Assembly (NCBI RefSeq): GCF_009650095.1 | Contig: NZ_CP045915.1 | Coordinates: 3,038,001-3,102,000 of the forward strand | Reading direction: 5' to 3' | Length of the DNA: 64,000 nt | DNA from: Gracilibacillus salitolerans | Lineage (GTDB): Bacteria > Bacillota > Bacilli > Bacillales > Amphibacillaceae | Shown here: one piece after another, positions 9,201-17,563 of the stretch | Layout: every line of letters begins with the position of its first letter | Numbering within the stretch: position 1 is the first letter of the stretch | Program-made: the position numbers and the translations under genes | The notes under the pieces: generated by a model | Seen by the model: only the letters and a program-made list of their open reading frames with translations | The model's database searches: none | What the model was told of the DNA's origin: nothing

Positions 9201-10340
9201 TTAGATGCTTTCAGTTGGTGTAACCATATCTCTTGAAACTGGTTCTGTATATGGTTGTCCACTTTCGCTAATCACTTCTTCATGATTTTCAACATTTACC
9301 TCAACTGCGTCGATATCTTCCTGTTCTGTTAATGTGAGTACGATCGATTGCATCACCTCATCAGCGATTACACCTTTCGCACTATTGGATAATATATTTT
9401 CGTTAAAGTTTAATGAAAGGATCCCATCTTCAAAAACAGGTTCAGACGCAAGTTGTGAGCCGTTGTTAATAAAGTGCTGTAACGGTAAATCAAAGGATGG
9501 ACCATTCATTAAAGCTTGTACAACAGATTGATGTGAATTCTCTTCATCCATCGGTATATGCTGTGTTATTGGGACAAAGTAGACCATTTCATCGCCTTGC
9601 ATTGGAAAGTAAAGCGTAGTAGCCTTACTTTCCATTAAATCAATACCACCAGCTTGATGAACGTTAATTCCATTAGCTCGTGAATACCCCTCAGTTAGTG
9701 GTGTGCCATTTACTGGCATAGCATCTTGCGCTTCTCCTTCGATCCATAGTTTAACACGATCAACATTTTCAAATTGTGTTAAGGTATGTGTCATTGATTC
9801 TAAAATTTTCTGTTCATTCTCTGCTTCATATGTTGTAAAATCTTCCGAAACATTTACCACTAATGTCCCGTCTGCTTCTAAGTTCAAATCAATAATTTCA
9901 GTTCCAGCAGGTAAAACTGCCTGAAATCCACTTGGTAACATCGATGTAACAGGCCCATCCTGAACTAGATATTCTAGCACTTGCTTCGCCACTTCTTTTG
10001 ATTCAGGAGATGGCATTTGTACTTCTTGTGGTACTACTAAACCATTTTGATCTAACAAATATAATACCCTAGTAACTGTGTCGGCAGTATTCGCTGAGTC
10101 TTCCCCTATTGTATCTTCCTCTGACTCACCCTCTTCTACTGGATCTTCCTCTAGATCTTCTTCAATTTCTCCTGCGTCACCTTCCTGAATGTTTTCCAGG
10201 TCATCTGTTAATTCTGCATCTTCAGGTGGTGCATCTATTTGATCTAATGTCTGTTCTCCTTCAAAAACGCCACAACCCACTAACAATAGCAAACTTAATA
10301 ATACAACTCCTGCATACTTTTTAGCCAAATCGATTTTCAT
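9201..10340 (-). CDS. gerM: GerM, spore-germination and sporulation lipoprotein
   Basis: A 379-residue lipoprotein. The signal peptide ends in the lipobox LLLVGC, with Cys at residue 23. A very acidic linker (residues 28-90, rich in E and D) is followed by two GerMN repeats (about 95-225 and 240-365). In B. subtilis GerM is needed for sporulation and germination and is thought to act at the outer forespore membrane with the engulfment channel. Start ATG follows AGGAGGT. Position next to rph and racE matches B. subtilis. Acidic-linker length looks greater than typical. Confidence 0.92.
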   Translation of the reverse strand: MKIDLAKKYAGVVLLSLLLLVGCGVFEGEQTLDQIDAPPEDAELTDDLENIQEGDAGEIEEDLEEDPVEEGESEEDTIGEDSANTADTVTRVLYLLDQNGLVVPQEVQMPSPESKEVAKQVLEYLVQDGPVTSMLPSGFQAVLPAGTEIIDLNLEADGTLVVNVSEDFTTYEAENEQKILESMTHTLTQFENVDRVKLWIEGEAQDAMPVNGTPLTEGYSRANGINVHQAGGIDLMESKATTLYFPMQGDEMVYFVPITQHIPMDEENSHQSVVQALMNGPSFDLPLQHFINNGSQLASEPVFEDGILSLNFNENILSNSAKGVIADEVMQSIVLTLTEQEDIDAVEVNVENHEEVISESGQPYTEPVSRDMVTPTESI

Positions 10341-10488
10341 AACCGATACCTCCTACGATGGTTTGTACTACTATGTATACGAGCTTATTATTAAAATAGA
10401 CCAATCAAAATAATCTTTAAAAATGTTATAATAAGGAAAATTTCTTTTGAAGGGGATTGCAGATTACAGGAAGTCTTTTTAAATATAA

Positions 10489-10512
10489 GAAAAACCGGCA
10501 AACACCGCCGGT
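10489..10512 (-). terminator. Short GC-rich hairpin with T tract
   Basis: ACCGGC-7 nt-GCCGGT followed on the minus strand by TTTTCTTATATTT. It lies between the inverted repeat element and gerM, so it would stop transcripts leaving that element. Confidence 0.55.
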
Positions 10513-10580
10513 CCTTTTCTAAATGCTAAGTTGATCTGCGATTGCTTTAGTAGCCATTATGAAATATATAGACCGTATGA

Positions 10581-10776
10581 CCACCACTCCGGCTGCCCAC
10601 TTCCCTTTCCATGGGGTTTGTCCTTCAGCTAACTTTTTCGAGCAAAAACCGCTCGAAAAAGTGGATCTTCAGGCCAAACGATTCCCACAGGAGTTGAAGT
10701 GAGCGGCCTTCGCTTTATGCATGCGCTACAACATATGTCAGACCTGGCCACTTGGGTTATTATCCCTGTGAGAGTG
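10581..10776 (+). repeat. Left arm of a head-to-head structured repeat
   Basis: This arm carries conserved blocks CGGCTGCCC, CTTTCCATGGGG, CTTCAGCTAACT, a 12-bp perfect hairpin (10632-10643 with 10651-10662), AAGTGGATCTTCAG, CCCACAGGAGT and GGCCTTCGCT. The same blocks occur in the same order on the opposite strand at 10797-10994. No coding frame with family resemblance overlaps it. It resembles the intergenic palindromic repeats common in Bacillaceae genomes; that comparison is from memory. Confidence 0.7.
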
Positions 10777-10796
10777 CAAGAAATGGCATTGGAAAT

Positions 10797-10994
10797 CACT
10801 AATAGTGGTTATAAAACCAATATGCTTTTTCTGATATTCGTTGTAGTAAAAGGTATAGCGAAGGCCGACCGTTTCGACTCCTAAGGGATTAGCATGATCT
10901 GAAGATCCACTTTTGCAGGAGCGTACTCCTCCTGCAAGAGTTAGCTGAAGAGCATGCCCCTTGGAAAGCGAAACGGTCAGCCGAAGCGGGTGGC
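10797..10994 (-). repeat. Right arm of the head-to-head structured repeat
   Basis: Read on the minus strand it aligns with the left arm block by block (CGGCTGACC, CTTTCCAAGGGG, CTTCAGCTAACT, hairpin, AAGTGGATCTTCAG, AGGAGT, GGCCTTCGCT). The central hairpin has a different sequence (TTGCAGGAG with CTCCTGCAA) but the same place and shape, so base pairing is kept while bases change. Confidence 0.7.
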
Positions 10995-11123
10995 TTGCAC
11001 ACAATAACTTTCATAATAAACAACATGACTTGTCTACGATATCTTTATTTATTACACACTTTAAACGTGAATAGGATACCAAAATGCTGTGATACCAACG
11101 GTTATATACTTTCCTACCTTATT

Positions 11124-11154
11124 AAAAAAAACATAAGATTTTCTCTTATGTTTT
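11124..11154 (-). terminator. Terminator overlapping the racE stop
   Basis: An 11-bp stem AAAACATAAGA/TCTTATGTTTT with a 5-nt loop and a run of T on the minus strand. The racE stop codon is inside the stem. Confidence 0.8.
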
Positions 11155-11970
11155 TCCTAGGCTTCTTACCGTATTTAATTCAATTTTATCTACTGCGTCA
11201 ATTTTCTGATTTAACCAACGTGATGCAATTTCATGAAATACTCCAACATTTCCTGTGGTATAAAAATGATGTTGTGGTACCTGATCACCTTGATAAAGCT
11301 TATTTTGATATTCTAGAATGGTGCTGACTTCTCTTGCGGTTTCTTCTCCAGACGATATCACGGTCACGGTTGAACCTACCTCTTCTTGAATCAACGCTTT
11401 AATCATTGGGTAATGGGTACAACCTAATATGAGCGTATCCATATTAAAAAATTGTTTTAAAGGTTGTAATGTTTCACTTACCACCTGGTATGCTTCTTCT
11501 CCGTGCACAATTCCTTTTTCCACTAAAGGGACAAATCGGGGGCATGCTAAATCATGTACTTCAATATCCGTATTTATTTGTCTTAATGTGTCCACATATG
11601 CTTTACTGCTAATCGTTCCTTCGGTTCCGACCACACCTATTTCAGCTGTGCGAGAACTCGTAATAGCAGCACGTGCACCTGGTTGAATCACCCCAACTAC
11701 CGGAATCGTAAGTTCCTCTCTTAGCTGATCCAACGTAAATGCAGTAGCTGTGTTACAAGCAATCACTAACATTTTAATATCTCTTTCTAACAAAAAGTGG
11801 ACCATTTCCCAAGTGTACTGTATTACTTCTTCTTTTGGCCGCGGACCATATGGACATCTTTTTGTATCGCCCAAGTATATGATCGATTCTTTCGGTAATT
11901 GACGAATTAATTCACTCGCTACTGTAAGTCCGCCAACTCCTGAGTCAATAACTCCAATTGGTTGCTTCAC
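11146..11970 (-). CDS. racE: Glutamate racemase
   Basis: A 274-residue cofactor-independent racemase that makes D-glutamate for peptidoglycan and, in some bacilli, poly-glutamate. It has the first catalytic Cys in VIACNTATA, the second in LGCTHYP, and the N-terminal motif GVIDSGVGGLT plus YLGDTKRCPYG. The GTG at 11970 lies 8 nt behind AAAGAGG and gives MKQPIGVIDSG, close to the B. subtilis length of 272; ATGs at 11976 and 11997 are possible alternatives. It follows ysmB on the same strand, as in B. subtilis. Confidence 0.95.
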   Translation of the reverse strand: MKQPIGVIDSGVGGLTVASELIRQLPKESIIYLGDTKRCPYGPRPKEEVIQYTWEMVHFLLERDIKMLVIACNTATAFTLDQLREELTIPVVGVIQPGARAAITSSRTAEIGVVGTEGTISSKAYVDTLRQINTDIEVHDLACPRFVPLVEKGIVHGEEAYQVVSETLQPLKQFFNMDTLILGCTHYPMIKALIQEEVGSTVTVISSGEETAREVSTILEYQNKLYQGDQVPQHHFYTTGNVGVFHEIASRWLNQKIDAVDKIELNTVRSLGKT

Positions 11971-11983
11971 TATCATCGCCTCT

Positions 11984-12439
11984 TTACAATTTTGCATTTT
12001 CTGTTTGTTGTCTCATTTCTCGATGAAGGAGATGTAATAGCCTTGACAACTGTTCCATATCCTCTTCTTTAACATTCGTTAAAACCTCACCTAAATATTT
12101 CTGTCGTTTTTCAATTACTTCTTGGATAATTTTTCTTCCTTTTTCTAATAGGTGGATACGAACCACTCGTCGGTCCTTGGTATCTTTCACTCGTTCCACT
12201 ATATCATTCTTTTCCATACGATCAACTAAATCCGTTGTCGTACTAAAAGCGAGGTTAATTTTTTTGGATAATTCACCTAATGTTAAATCTCCATGCTCTA
12301 ATAAAAATTGTAAGGCAATGAATTGTGGGGTTGTAATAGGATAATTATTTAATATTTCTCGACCTTTTTGTTTGACGATCCCTGATAAAAATCTTAATTC
12401 TCTTTCGATATCTACAATTTGCTCTGCTTCTTTACCCAA
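11984..12439 (-). CDS. ysmB: MarR-family transcriptional regulator YsmB
   Basis: A 151-residue winged-helix regulator. The recognition helix region reads LTLGELSKKINLAFSTTTDLV, followed by the wing VKDTKDRRVVRIHL and a long C-terminal dimer helix. The TTG at 12439 is preferred because AAGGGG is 9 nt upstream; the ATG at 12457 has no ribosome binding site. Position before racE matches B. subtilis ysmB. A palindrome in its promoter region suggests autoregulation. Ligand unknown. Confidence 0.88.
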   Translation of the reverse strand: MGKEAEQIVDIERELRFLSGIVKQKGREILNNYPITTPQFIALQFLLEHGDLTLGELSKKINLAFSTTTDLVDRMEKNDIVERVKDTKDRRVVRIHLLEKGRKIIQEVIEKRQKYLGEVLTNVKEEDMEQLSRLLHLLHREMRQQTENAKL

Positions 12440-12479
12440 ATCAAAACGCCCCTTCATACATAAAAATACATAAGTTTAC

Positions 12480-12509
12480 TATAACATTTTTTCTCGATTA
12501 AATGTTATA
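12480..12509. promoter_or_regulatory. Palindrome upstream of ysmB, candidate MarR operator
   Basis: Perfect 10-bp arms TATAACATTT and AAATGTTATA spaced by 10 nt, centred about 55 nt before the ysmB start and overlapping a TATAGT-like -10 sequence. Placement and symmetry fit a homodimer operator; which regulator binds is inferred. Confidence 0.5.
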
Positions 12510-12534
12510 CAGAATCTTTTAGGGTTGACAAAAT

Positions 12535-12564
12535 GAAAGCGTCTAGCAAAGGCTAAACGCTTTC
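12535..12564. terminator. Long hairpin between ysmB and the next membrane gene
   Basis: A 13-bp stem with one mismatch (GAAAGCGTCTAGC against GCTAAACGCTTTC) and a 4-nt loop. The T tract is weak on both sides. It probably ends transcripts coming from the minus-strand gene at 12732. Confidence 0.5.
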
Positions 12565-12731
12565 GTCATTGTTAATCTTAAAGAATAATATGCACAGAAT
12601 GCTGCAACAGTTACAGGTTAGTATCTGGCTTTTTTTTGTTGATTTTTACTTTCAAAAGAACTTATTTGGCAAATTGCAACGATCAATTCCATCGCTCCGA
12701 ACTGCCTTTTTGTATATTTTATATCACGGTA

Positions 12732-13277
12732 TCACATTGTTGATAATTGTTGATTGGAACGATTATTACCTGTACCAACGACGAATAAACTCGTTAAGAA
12801 GGCTACAAGTGAAACAAAAATAGCCATCATTAATCCTAAACCTGCCATAAATAAGTCTTCACCAGGATAAGTTGGTTCTAGTGTGGCATACCAATAACTG
12901 AAGAAAATAATCATTATGACGTAAAAACTGCTTCCTATTAGAGCCATTTTCCATTTGTTTAGCTTACTTCCTCGCCAAGAATGTGCAAATACAATCCATA
13001 CAAATATACTGATTATTACTGCAACAACCATAACTAACAAATGTACATACGGAAGCATTAAATAGCTTAAACCAATTAATATCAATATAGTAGACGTAAA
13101 AAAAAGCGCATTTACCCCGAATAATATCCCACCAGTAATCCAATAATTGTTTAACCACTTATGTTTTTCTACGTCTAGTTGTAACTTAACAAAAGTCTCT
13201 ATTTTTTTGACAATTGGCTTTCGAAAGAATAAAAAAAGAATAATTGCAAAAACTCCAACTATTAGAAAAGTACTCAT
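12732..13277 (-). CDS. Unknown four-segment membrane protein
   Basis: A 181-residue protein with hydrophobic segments around residues 2-18, 45-68, 75-98, 113-133 and 145-167, and a polar tail NNRSNQQLSTM. I recognise no catalytic motif or family. ATG follows AGGAGG. It is divergent from the alpha/beta hydrolase with only 39 nt between the starts, so they share a control region. It is the first gene of the accessory region on the ysmB side. Confidence 0.75.
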   Translation of the reverse strand: MSTFLIVGVFAIILFLFFRKPIVKKIETFVKLQLDVEKHKWLNNYWITGGILFGVNALFFTSTILILIGLSYLMLPYVHLLVMVVAVIISIFVWIVFAHSWRGSKLNKWKMALIGSSFYVIMIIFFSYWYATLEPTYPGEDLFMAGLGLMMAIFVSLVAFLTSLFVVGTGNNRSNQQLSTM

Positions 13278-13316
13278 TATTATGACCTCCTATACTTTTT
13301 ATCCGGAGATGGTTTA

Positions 13317-14087
13317 ATGCCTTATACAAAGAATCGTCCTGCAATTTATTATCAAAAAGTCGGCAATGGAACAGCAATCATATTCATCGCCCCACCAGCA
13401 ATGGGACATTTAACATTCCGTTATCAAACATTACTTCAAGATAACTTCACAGTTATTACATTTGACAACAGAGGGGATTGCCGTAGTGCTCATTCTGATA
13501 CAAAATTAACTTTTTCTCATTTTGTAGATGACGTAAAAAAAGTACTAGATGAAAATGAAATCTCAAAAGCAATTGTTTGCGGCTATTCTAATGGAGGCTT
13601 AATCGCTCAACAATTTGCTATATCTTATCCAGAACATACATTAGCACTTATTATGTTAGGAGGTTACCATTCCCCCAAAAGCCTTATGCTTCGTACCGAA
13701 TACAAAATAGGGATAATGGTTGCTAGAAAACAATGGATTCCATTGCTAGCAAAAGCACTTGCTTTCAATCATTTTTCTGATAAAAAAGCAGCAAACGAAA
13801 TGGAAATAGAAATCAAGAAAACGAATGCGGACATGTTGGCACAGCAATATCAATTAGGCTTGAATTATGAAAACGAGCAGCAACTACGTAATATTGATGT
13901 ACCGCTATTAATTATCTACGGTGCAAACGATCATTATGTACATCCGTATCAAAACATCTTTCGCAACAAATTAAAAGATGTGGAAGTTGCCTATGTCCAT
14001 CGTTCTAAACATCAAGTACCTACTAAATATTTTCATGAATGTAATGCCATTATTTATGAATGGGCGAAGCGAAAACAATTAAAATAA
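13317..14087 (+). CDS. Alpha/beta-fold hydrolase
   Basis: A 256-residue single-domain hydrolase. It has an oxyanion-region segment (IIFIAPPAMGHLTFRY), nucleophile elbow GYSNGG with Ser91, acid Asp in YGANDHYVHP and His in RSKHQVP. The layout is that of esterase/lipase or haloperoxidase-like members. The substrate cannot be told. ATG follows GGAG by 8 nt. It stands alone on the plus strand beside the sugar operon and has no visible link to it. Confidence 0.85.
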   Translation: MPYTKNRPAIYYQKVGNGTAIIFIAPPAMGHLTFRYQTLLQDNFTVITFDNRGDCRSAHSDTKLTFSHFVDDVKKVLDENEISKAIVCGYSNGGLIAQQFAISYPEHTLALIMLGGYHSPKSLMLRTEYKIGIMVARKQWIPLLAKALAFNHFSDKKAANEMEIEIKKTNADMLAQQYQLGLNYENEQQLRNIDVPLLIIYGANDHYVHPYQNIFRNKLKDVEVAYVHRSKHQVPTKYFHECNAIIYEWAKRKQLK

Positions 14088-14159
14088 GCATTCATTCATA
14101 CAAACAAATCATACCAAAAATTGTATGTGATTAGAACCAGAAACGATAAATTATTTAAC

Positions 14160-14203
14160 AAGGCTGCCCTCGCTAAAAAGCAAACTCATTTAGACAGCCC
14201 TGT
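14160..14203 (-). terminator. Weak hairpin at the end of the nonulosonate operon
   Basis: GGCTGTC pairs with GGCAGCC across a 24-nt loop 10 nt past the last operon gene. No clean T tract follows. Confidence 0.35.
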
Positions 14204-14212
14204 AAAAAGTTT

Positions 14213-15262
14213 CTAGATAAAATCCCATGATAATGGGGTTCCTTTTTCGATGCTCTGATTAACTGTTCTACCTAGACACATCTCATAATATTTGGGCGCT
14301 AAACCAAATCCAGGACGAATAACACGGATATTATTACGGGTTAATGTTTCCCCTTTTTTAACATTTTTCGTGAGATAAATAGAGCGCCGATATTTCTTGG
14401 ACTGATCTTCTGCTTTTGTAGGACCGTAATGGACTTGCCCCATTGCCTGCCAAGCTTTTTTCGTCTCTTGCACTAGTAAGCGGAATTCATCTGGCTCCAA
14501 TGAAAACTGTGAATCAACTCCCCCATCTTGTCGAGAAAGAGTAAAATGTTTTTCGATTACGGATGCGCCTAAAGCCACACTCGCAACAGCAACACCGCTT
14601 CCTAACGTGTGATCTGATAAGCCTATTGGACATTGAAATAAATCGTGCATATGTGGAATGGTTTTGATATGACTATTTTCAGGGGAAGCTGGGTACGTAC
14701 TCGTGCATTTTAATAAAATGATCTCCTTACAACCTTCTTCTTTCGCTGCCGTGACCGTTTCTTCAATCTCTGATGCCGTACACATTCCGGTAGAAATAAT
14801 CATAGGCTTTTTTGTGCTGGCTACTTTGCGAATCAATGGAATATCGGTACACTCAAAGGAAGCAATTTTATAGCAAGGTACATCTAATGTCTCTAAAAAA
14901 TCAACCGCTGACTCATCAAAAGGAGAACTGAATGCGATCATCCCCAATTCTTTACTACGGTCAAAAATCGATTGGTGCCATTCCCATGGTGTATAAGCTT
15001 CCTGGTATAAATGATATAACGATTGGTTTACCCATGGACTATTTTGATCCGAAATGACAAAGTCTCCTTTTTCGACTTCTAATGTCATCGTGTCTGCCGT
15101 ATATGTTTGAATTTTGAGTGCATCTGCCCCTGCCTTCGCAGCAGCTTCTACTATTTGTAATGCACGATCCAAGGATTGATTATGATTCCCTGACATCTCT
15201 GCAATGACAAATGGTTCGTGTATCGTACCAATTTTCCGATTGTCTATCGTCACTTCCTTCAT
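14213..15262 (-). CDS. spsE: Pseudaminic acid synthase type, NeuB family (SpsE/PseI)
   Basis: A 349-residue condensing enzyme joining phosphoenolpyruvate to a 6-deoxy-diacetamido-hexose to make a nine-carbon nonulosonic acid. The TIM barrel has EMSGNHNQSLDRA (residues 23-35), KIQTYTADT, CTSTYPASPEN, GLSDHT and EKHFTLSR. A C-terminal antifreeze-like SAF domain starts near residue 290 (YRRSIYLTKNVKKGE). The EMSGNHN form matches PseI more than sialic acid NeuB. It is last in the ten-gene operon and overlaps the acetyltransferase by 4 nt, so translation is coupled. Confidence 0.88.
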   Translation of the reverse strand: MKEVTIDNRKIGTIHEPFVIAEMSGNHNQSLDRALQIVEAAAKAGADALKIQTYTADTMTLEVEKGDFVISDQNSPWVNQSLYHLYQEAYTPWEWHQSIFDRSKELGMIAFSSPFDESAVDFLETLDVPCYKIASFECTDIPLIRKVASTKKPMIISTGMCTASEIEETVTAAKEEGCKEIILLKCTSTYPASPENSHIKTIPHMHDLFQCPIGLSDHTLGSGVAVASVALGASVIEKHFTLSRQDGGVDSQFSLEPDEFRLLVQETKKAWQAMGQVHYGPTKAEDQSKKYRRSIYLTKNVKKGETLTRNNIRVIRPGFGLAPKYYEMCLGRTVNQSIEKGTPLSWDFI

Positions 15263-15771
15263 CGGCTCCCTCCTTTCCAGTCTTCCTTAAGCAAACCCAG
15301 TGCCCACACATTATAATATTGATCCTCTTTCATAATATGTTGACGTAACGTACCTTCGACTTTAAATCCAAGCTTTTGGTGAAAATGTAAGCTAGTACGG
15401 TTGGTTTCAATTACTTCCGCACATATTTTTCGCACTCTCTGATCAAAAATGTGATTGATTGCCAAAGTAGCCATGTTTGTTCCTGAACCTTTAGGTACAT
15501 GTAATTCCCCAATGTAAAAACCCCAGAAACAACGCTGATGCTGCTTTTGCTTATCAAAAAATTGCACAAGTCCGATTGGTTTCCCATGTTGGATATAAAT
15601 GAACACATCATGATCAGAATCAGTGGATACCTTCTCATACCAATTTACATGTTCCTGCCAGGTGATATCTTTATCGGTATACATATATCGTTTAATAGGT
15701 TCACTATTTCGCCATGCTAATACTTGTTCTAGATCAGTCTCTTTCATCTTTCTCAAAAAACTATCTGTCAT
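15259..15771 (-). CDS. spsD: GNAT N-acetyltransferase (SpsD/PseH-like)
   Basis: A 170-residue GNAT protein of the RimJ/PseH type: MKETDLEQVLAWRNSEPIKRYM at the start (only part is diagnostic), and acetyl-CoA binding segment PKGSGTNMATLAI. Family and operon place indicate that it acetylates the 4-amino group of UDP-4-amino-sugar made by the aminotransferase. ATG follows GGAGGGAG. It overlaps its upstream neighbour by 11 nt and its downstream neighbour by 4 nt. Confidence 0.8.
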   Translation of the reverse strand: MTDSFLRKMKETDLEQVLAWRNSEPIKRYMYTDKDITWQEHVNWYEKVSTDSDHDVFIYIQHGKPIGLVQFFDKQKQHQRCFWGFYIGELHVPKGSGTNMATLAINHIFDQRVRKICAEVIETNRTSLHFHQKLGFKVEGTLRQHIMKEDQYYNVWALGLLKEDWKGGSR

Positions 15772-16828
15772 CAGCTCCCTCCTTCAATATAAAGCGTGTA
15801 ACGGAACGGTGATCAACATTTTCCCTGAAGACTGATAACTGATCTGCCATTCGTTGGAACAATTGAGGTGTATAGATTAATTGCCATAGTGCTTCTCTTA
15901 TATCTACTGTCTTTACATCCATATTTTTTCCCAAGTGGTACAAGAACCCTTTGGCATGCAGATGATCTAATATTTCCGATTGATTATCCGCGACTTCAAG
16001 GGTGATTGCAGGTAATTGCATATAGCACCTTTCCCACGTTGTTGTGCCTCCCGCTCCAATTGCGATATCCGCTTCAGACATCAATTCAGCCATACGATTT
16101 GTTTGTTCATATAGCTGCACTTTTTCATGTAGCTTGGCAAATTGTCTTAGATCTTGAATTTGCGTGTTGGATGTACCTGTAACTATATCAATTTGCCAAT
16201 TTTGATCGGGAATCTGACTGATTGCCAGTAAGGCTTTTAACGTTTCATTGGTTGGATCACTCCCGCCAAAAGAAACAAGCATCCTATCAATACTGGATCT
16301 CCTTTTCAGTTTAATCTTCGCTGTCACAAATTCCTCTCTTAATAAAAGATATTTTGGACCCAATAACAGATCAGTATCAAGTTGAACCAATTGTTGATAT
16401 CGTTTCTCCATGTTTGGAAGCAAATTTTGATCCAGCAAACTGTCACAATAGTGTGCACGGTTTGCCAGATCATCGATGACCATCAATCGGTCAACAAAAG
16501 GTTTCACGACAGACTCCCAGCGATAATCTAATCCATAATGATCTACAACGAAATAATCAAATCGAGAATATTGTCGAATGAGTATCACTGTTTCTTCTGC
16601 ATCCTTTTCCCAATTTTGCTTCAAATCGTCTATTGAGTCAGAATGATTGAAAACTCTGACAGGAAACCCTTTTCCATTGATACTAGTAATTAAATTTCCT
16701 GGGAAATGATGGCAAAAAAAGATAACCTCCACACCATACATTCGTAACTGCTCCGCTAACACTAAACAACGCATTATATGACCAGTACCAATATGCTGCG
16801 ACGCATCTGCACGAATACCAACTCGCAA
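15761..16828 (-). CDS. spsG: UDP-sugar hydrolase (SpsG/PseG-like)
   Basis: A 355-residue GT-B fold protein with the PseG N-terminal signature RADASQHIGTGHIMRCL, glycine-rich loops (SFGGSDPTNE) and the nucleotide-binding region GAGGTTTWERCYM near residue 260. It removes UDP from the diacetamido-trideoxyhexose before condensation. The start is a TTG. The function follows from homology and the presence of all neighbouring pathway enzymes. Confidence 0.85.
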   Translation of the reverse strand: MRVGIRADASQHIGTGHIMRCLVLAEQLRMYGVEVIFFCHHFPGNLITSINGKGFPVRVFNHSDSIDDLKQNWEKDAEETVILIRQYSRFDYFVVDHYGLDYRWESVVKPFVDRLMVIDDLANRAHYCDSLLDQNLLPNMEKRYQQLVQLDTDLLLGPKYLLLREEFVTAKIKLKRRSSIDRMLVSFGGSDPTNETLKALLAISQIPDQNWQIDIVTGTSNTQIQDLRQFAKLHEKVQLYEQTNRMAELMSEADIAIGAGGTTTWERCYMQLPAITLEVADNQSEILDHLHAKGFLYHLGKNMDVKTVDIREALWQLIYTPQLFQRMADQLSVFRENVDHRSVTRFILKEGADDR

Positions 16829-16834
16829 AGGGAA

Positions 16835-17563
16835 TCACCAGCCTTTTTGTTCAATGTTTGCATTGATCTTTACCCAATCTACTTGTTGTTCTAATAATGT
16901 GATTACGTCCTCCAAGGTAAAATATCGATGTTTCGGTTCCATTGATCTGATGATTTTTTCGATTAATTGAAAATCTTCTAATGTGTCTACAGTTAAACGG
17001 TAGTTACTATAATTTGTATGATGAAGGACATTGACTATATGAAATTGCTCAGGATGGTCTCTGATATAGGTAGTAACATGTTCACGATCACTAATACGAT
17101 TTGCTATATTGTTAATTTCATCTAATGTCTCCCTACCAAACACCTCGATATCATAACCTCTTGGATAACTTCTTTCCAGAACATTTGTAACATAATCAGC
17201 GTTCTTATTTGTTTCAAAAGCTTTGATAACATGATCGATTGTTTGTGCATCTATCAATGGACAATCAGCTGTTAAGCGAACAATAACATCGGCTTGTGTC
17301 TCGTTAGCTGCTTTAAGATAACGGCTTAACACATCTTCTTCCGATCCTCGGACATAACGAATCCTTTCACTCTCGCAAAAATCAACAATTGAATCATCTC
17401 TTCTTTTGTTTGTTGTGGCAACAACTATTTCATCTAAATAAGAAGATTGTTTAATTCGGTCTATCTGGTACTTTATTAACGGCTTGCCAAGTACTGTTCG
17501 TAATACTTTTCCAGGTAATCTCGAGGATCCCATTCTAGCTTGAAGAATCGCTACAATTTTCAT
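16835..17563 (-). CDS. spsF: CMP-nonulosonate cytidylyltransferase (SpsF/PseF-like)
   Basis: A 242-residue nucleotidyltransferase activating the nonulosonic acid with CTP. N-terminal binding motif QARMGSSRLPGKVL (residues 8-21), then DEIVVATTNKRRD and RLTADCPLID with metal-binding Asp residues. Overlaps the aminotransferase by 4 nt (ATGA). B. subtilis SpsF is the nearest named relative I recognise. Confidence 0.87.
   Translation of the reverse strand: MKIVAILQARMGSSRLPGKVLRTVLGKPLIKYQIDRIKQSSYLDEIVVATTNKRRDDSIVDFCESERIRYVRGSEEDVLSRYLKAANETQADVIVRLTADCPLIDAQTIDHVIKAFETNKNADYVTNVLERSYPRGYDIEVFGRETLDEINNIANRISDREHVTTYIRDHPEQFHIVNVLHHTNYSNYRLTVDTLEDFQLIEKIIRSMEPKHRYFTLEDVITLLEQQVDWVKINANIEQKGW

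Noticed and set aside
10699..11004. Short frames on both strands inside the inverted repeat element
   Set aside because: The frames follow the repeat symmetry and hold no protein-like pattern; the region is better read as a structured repeat.
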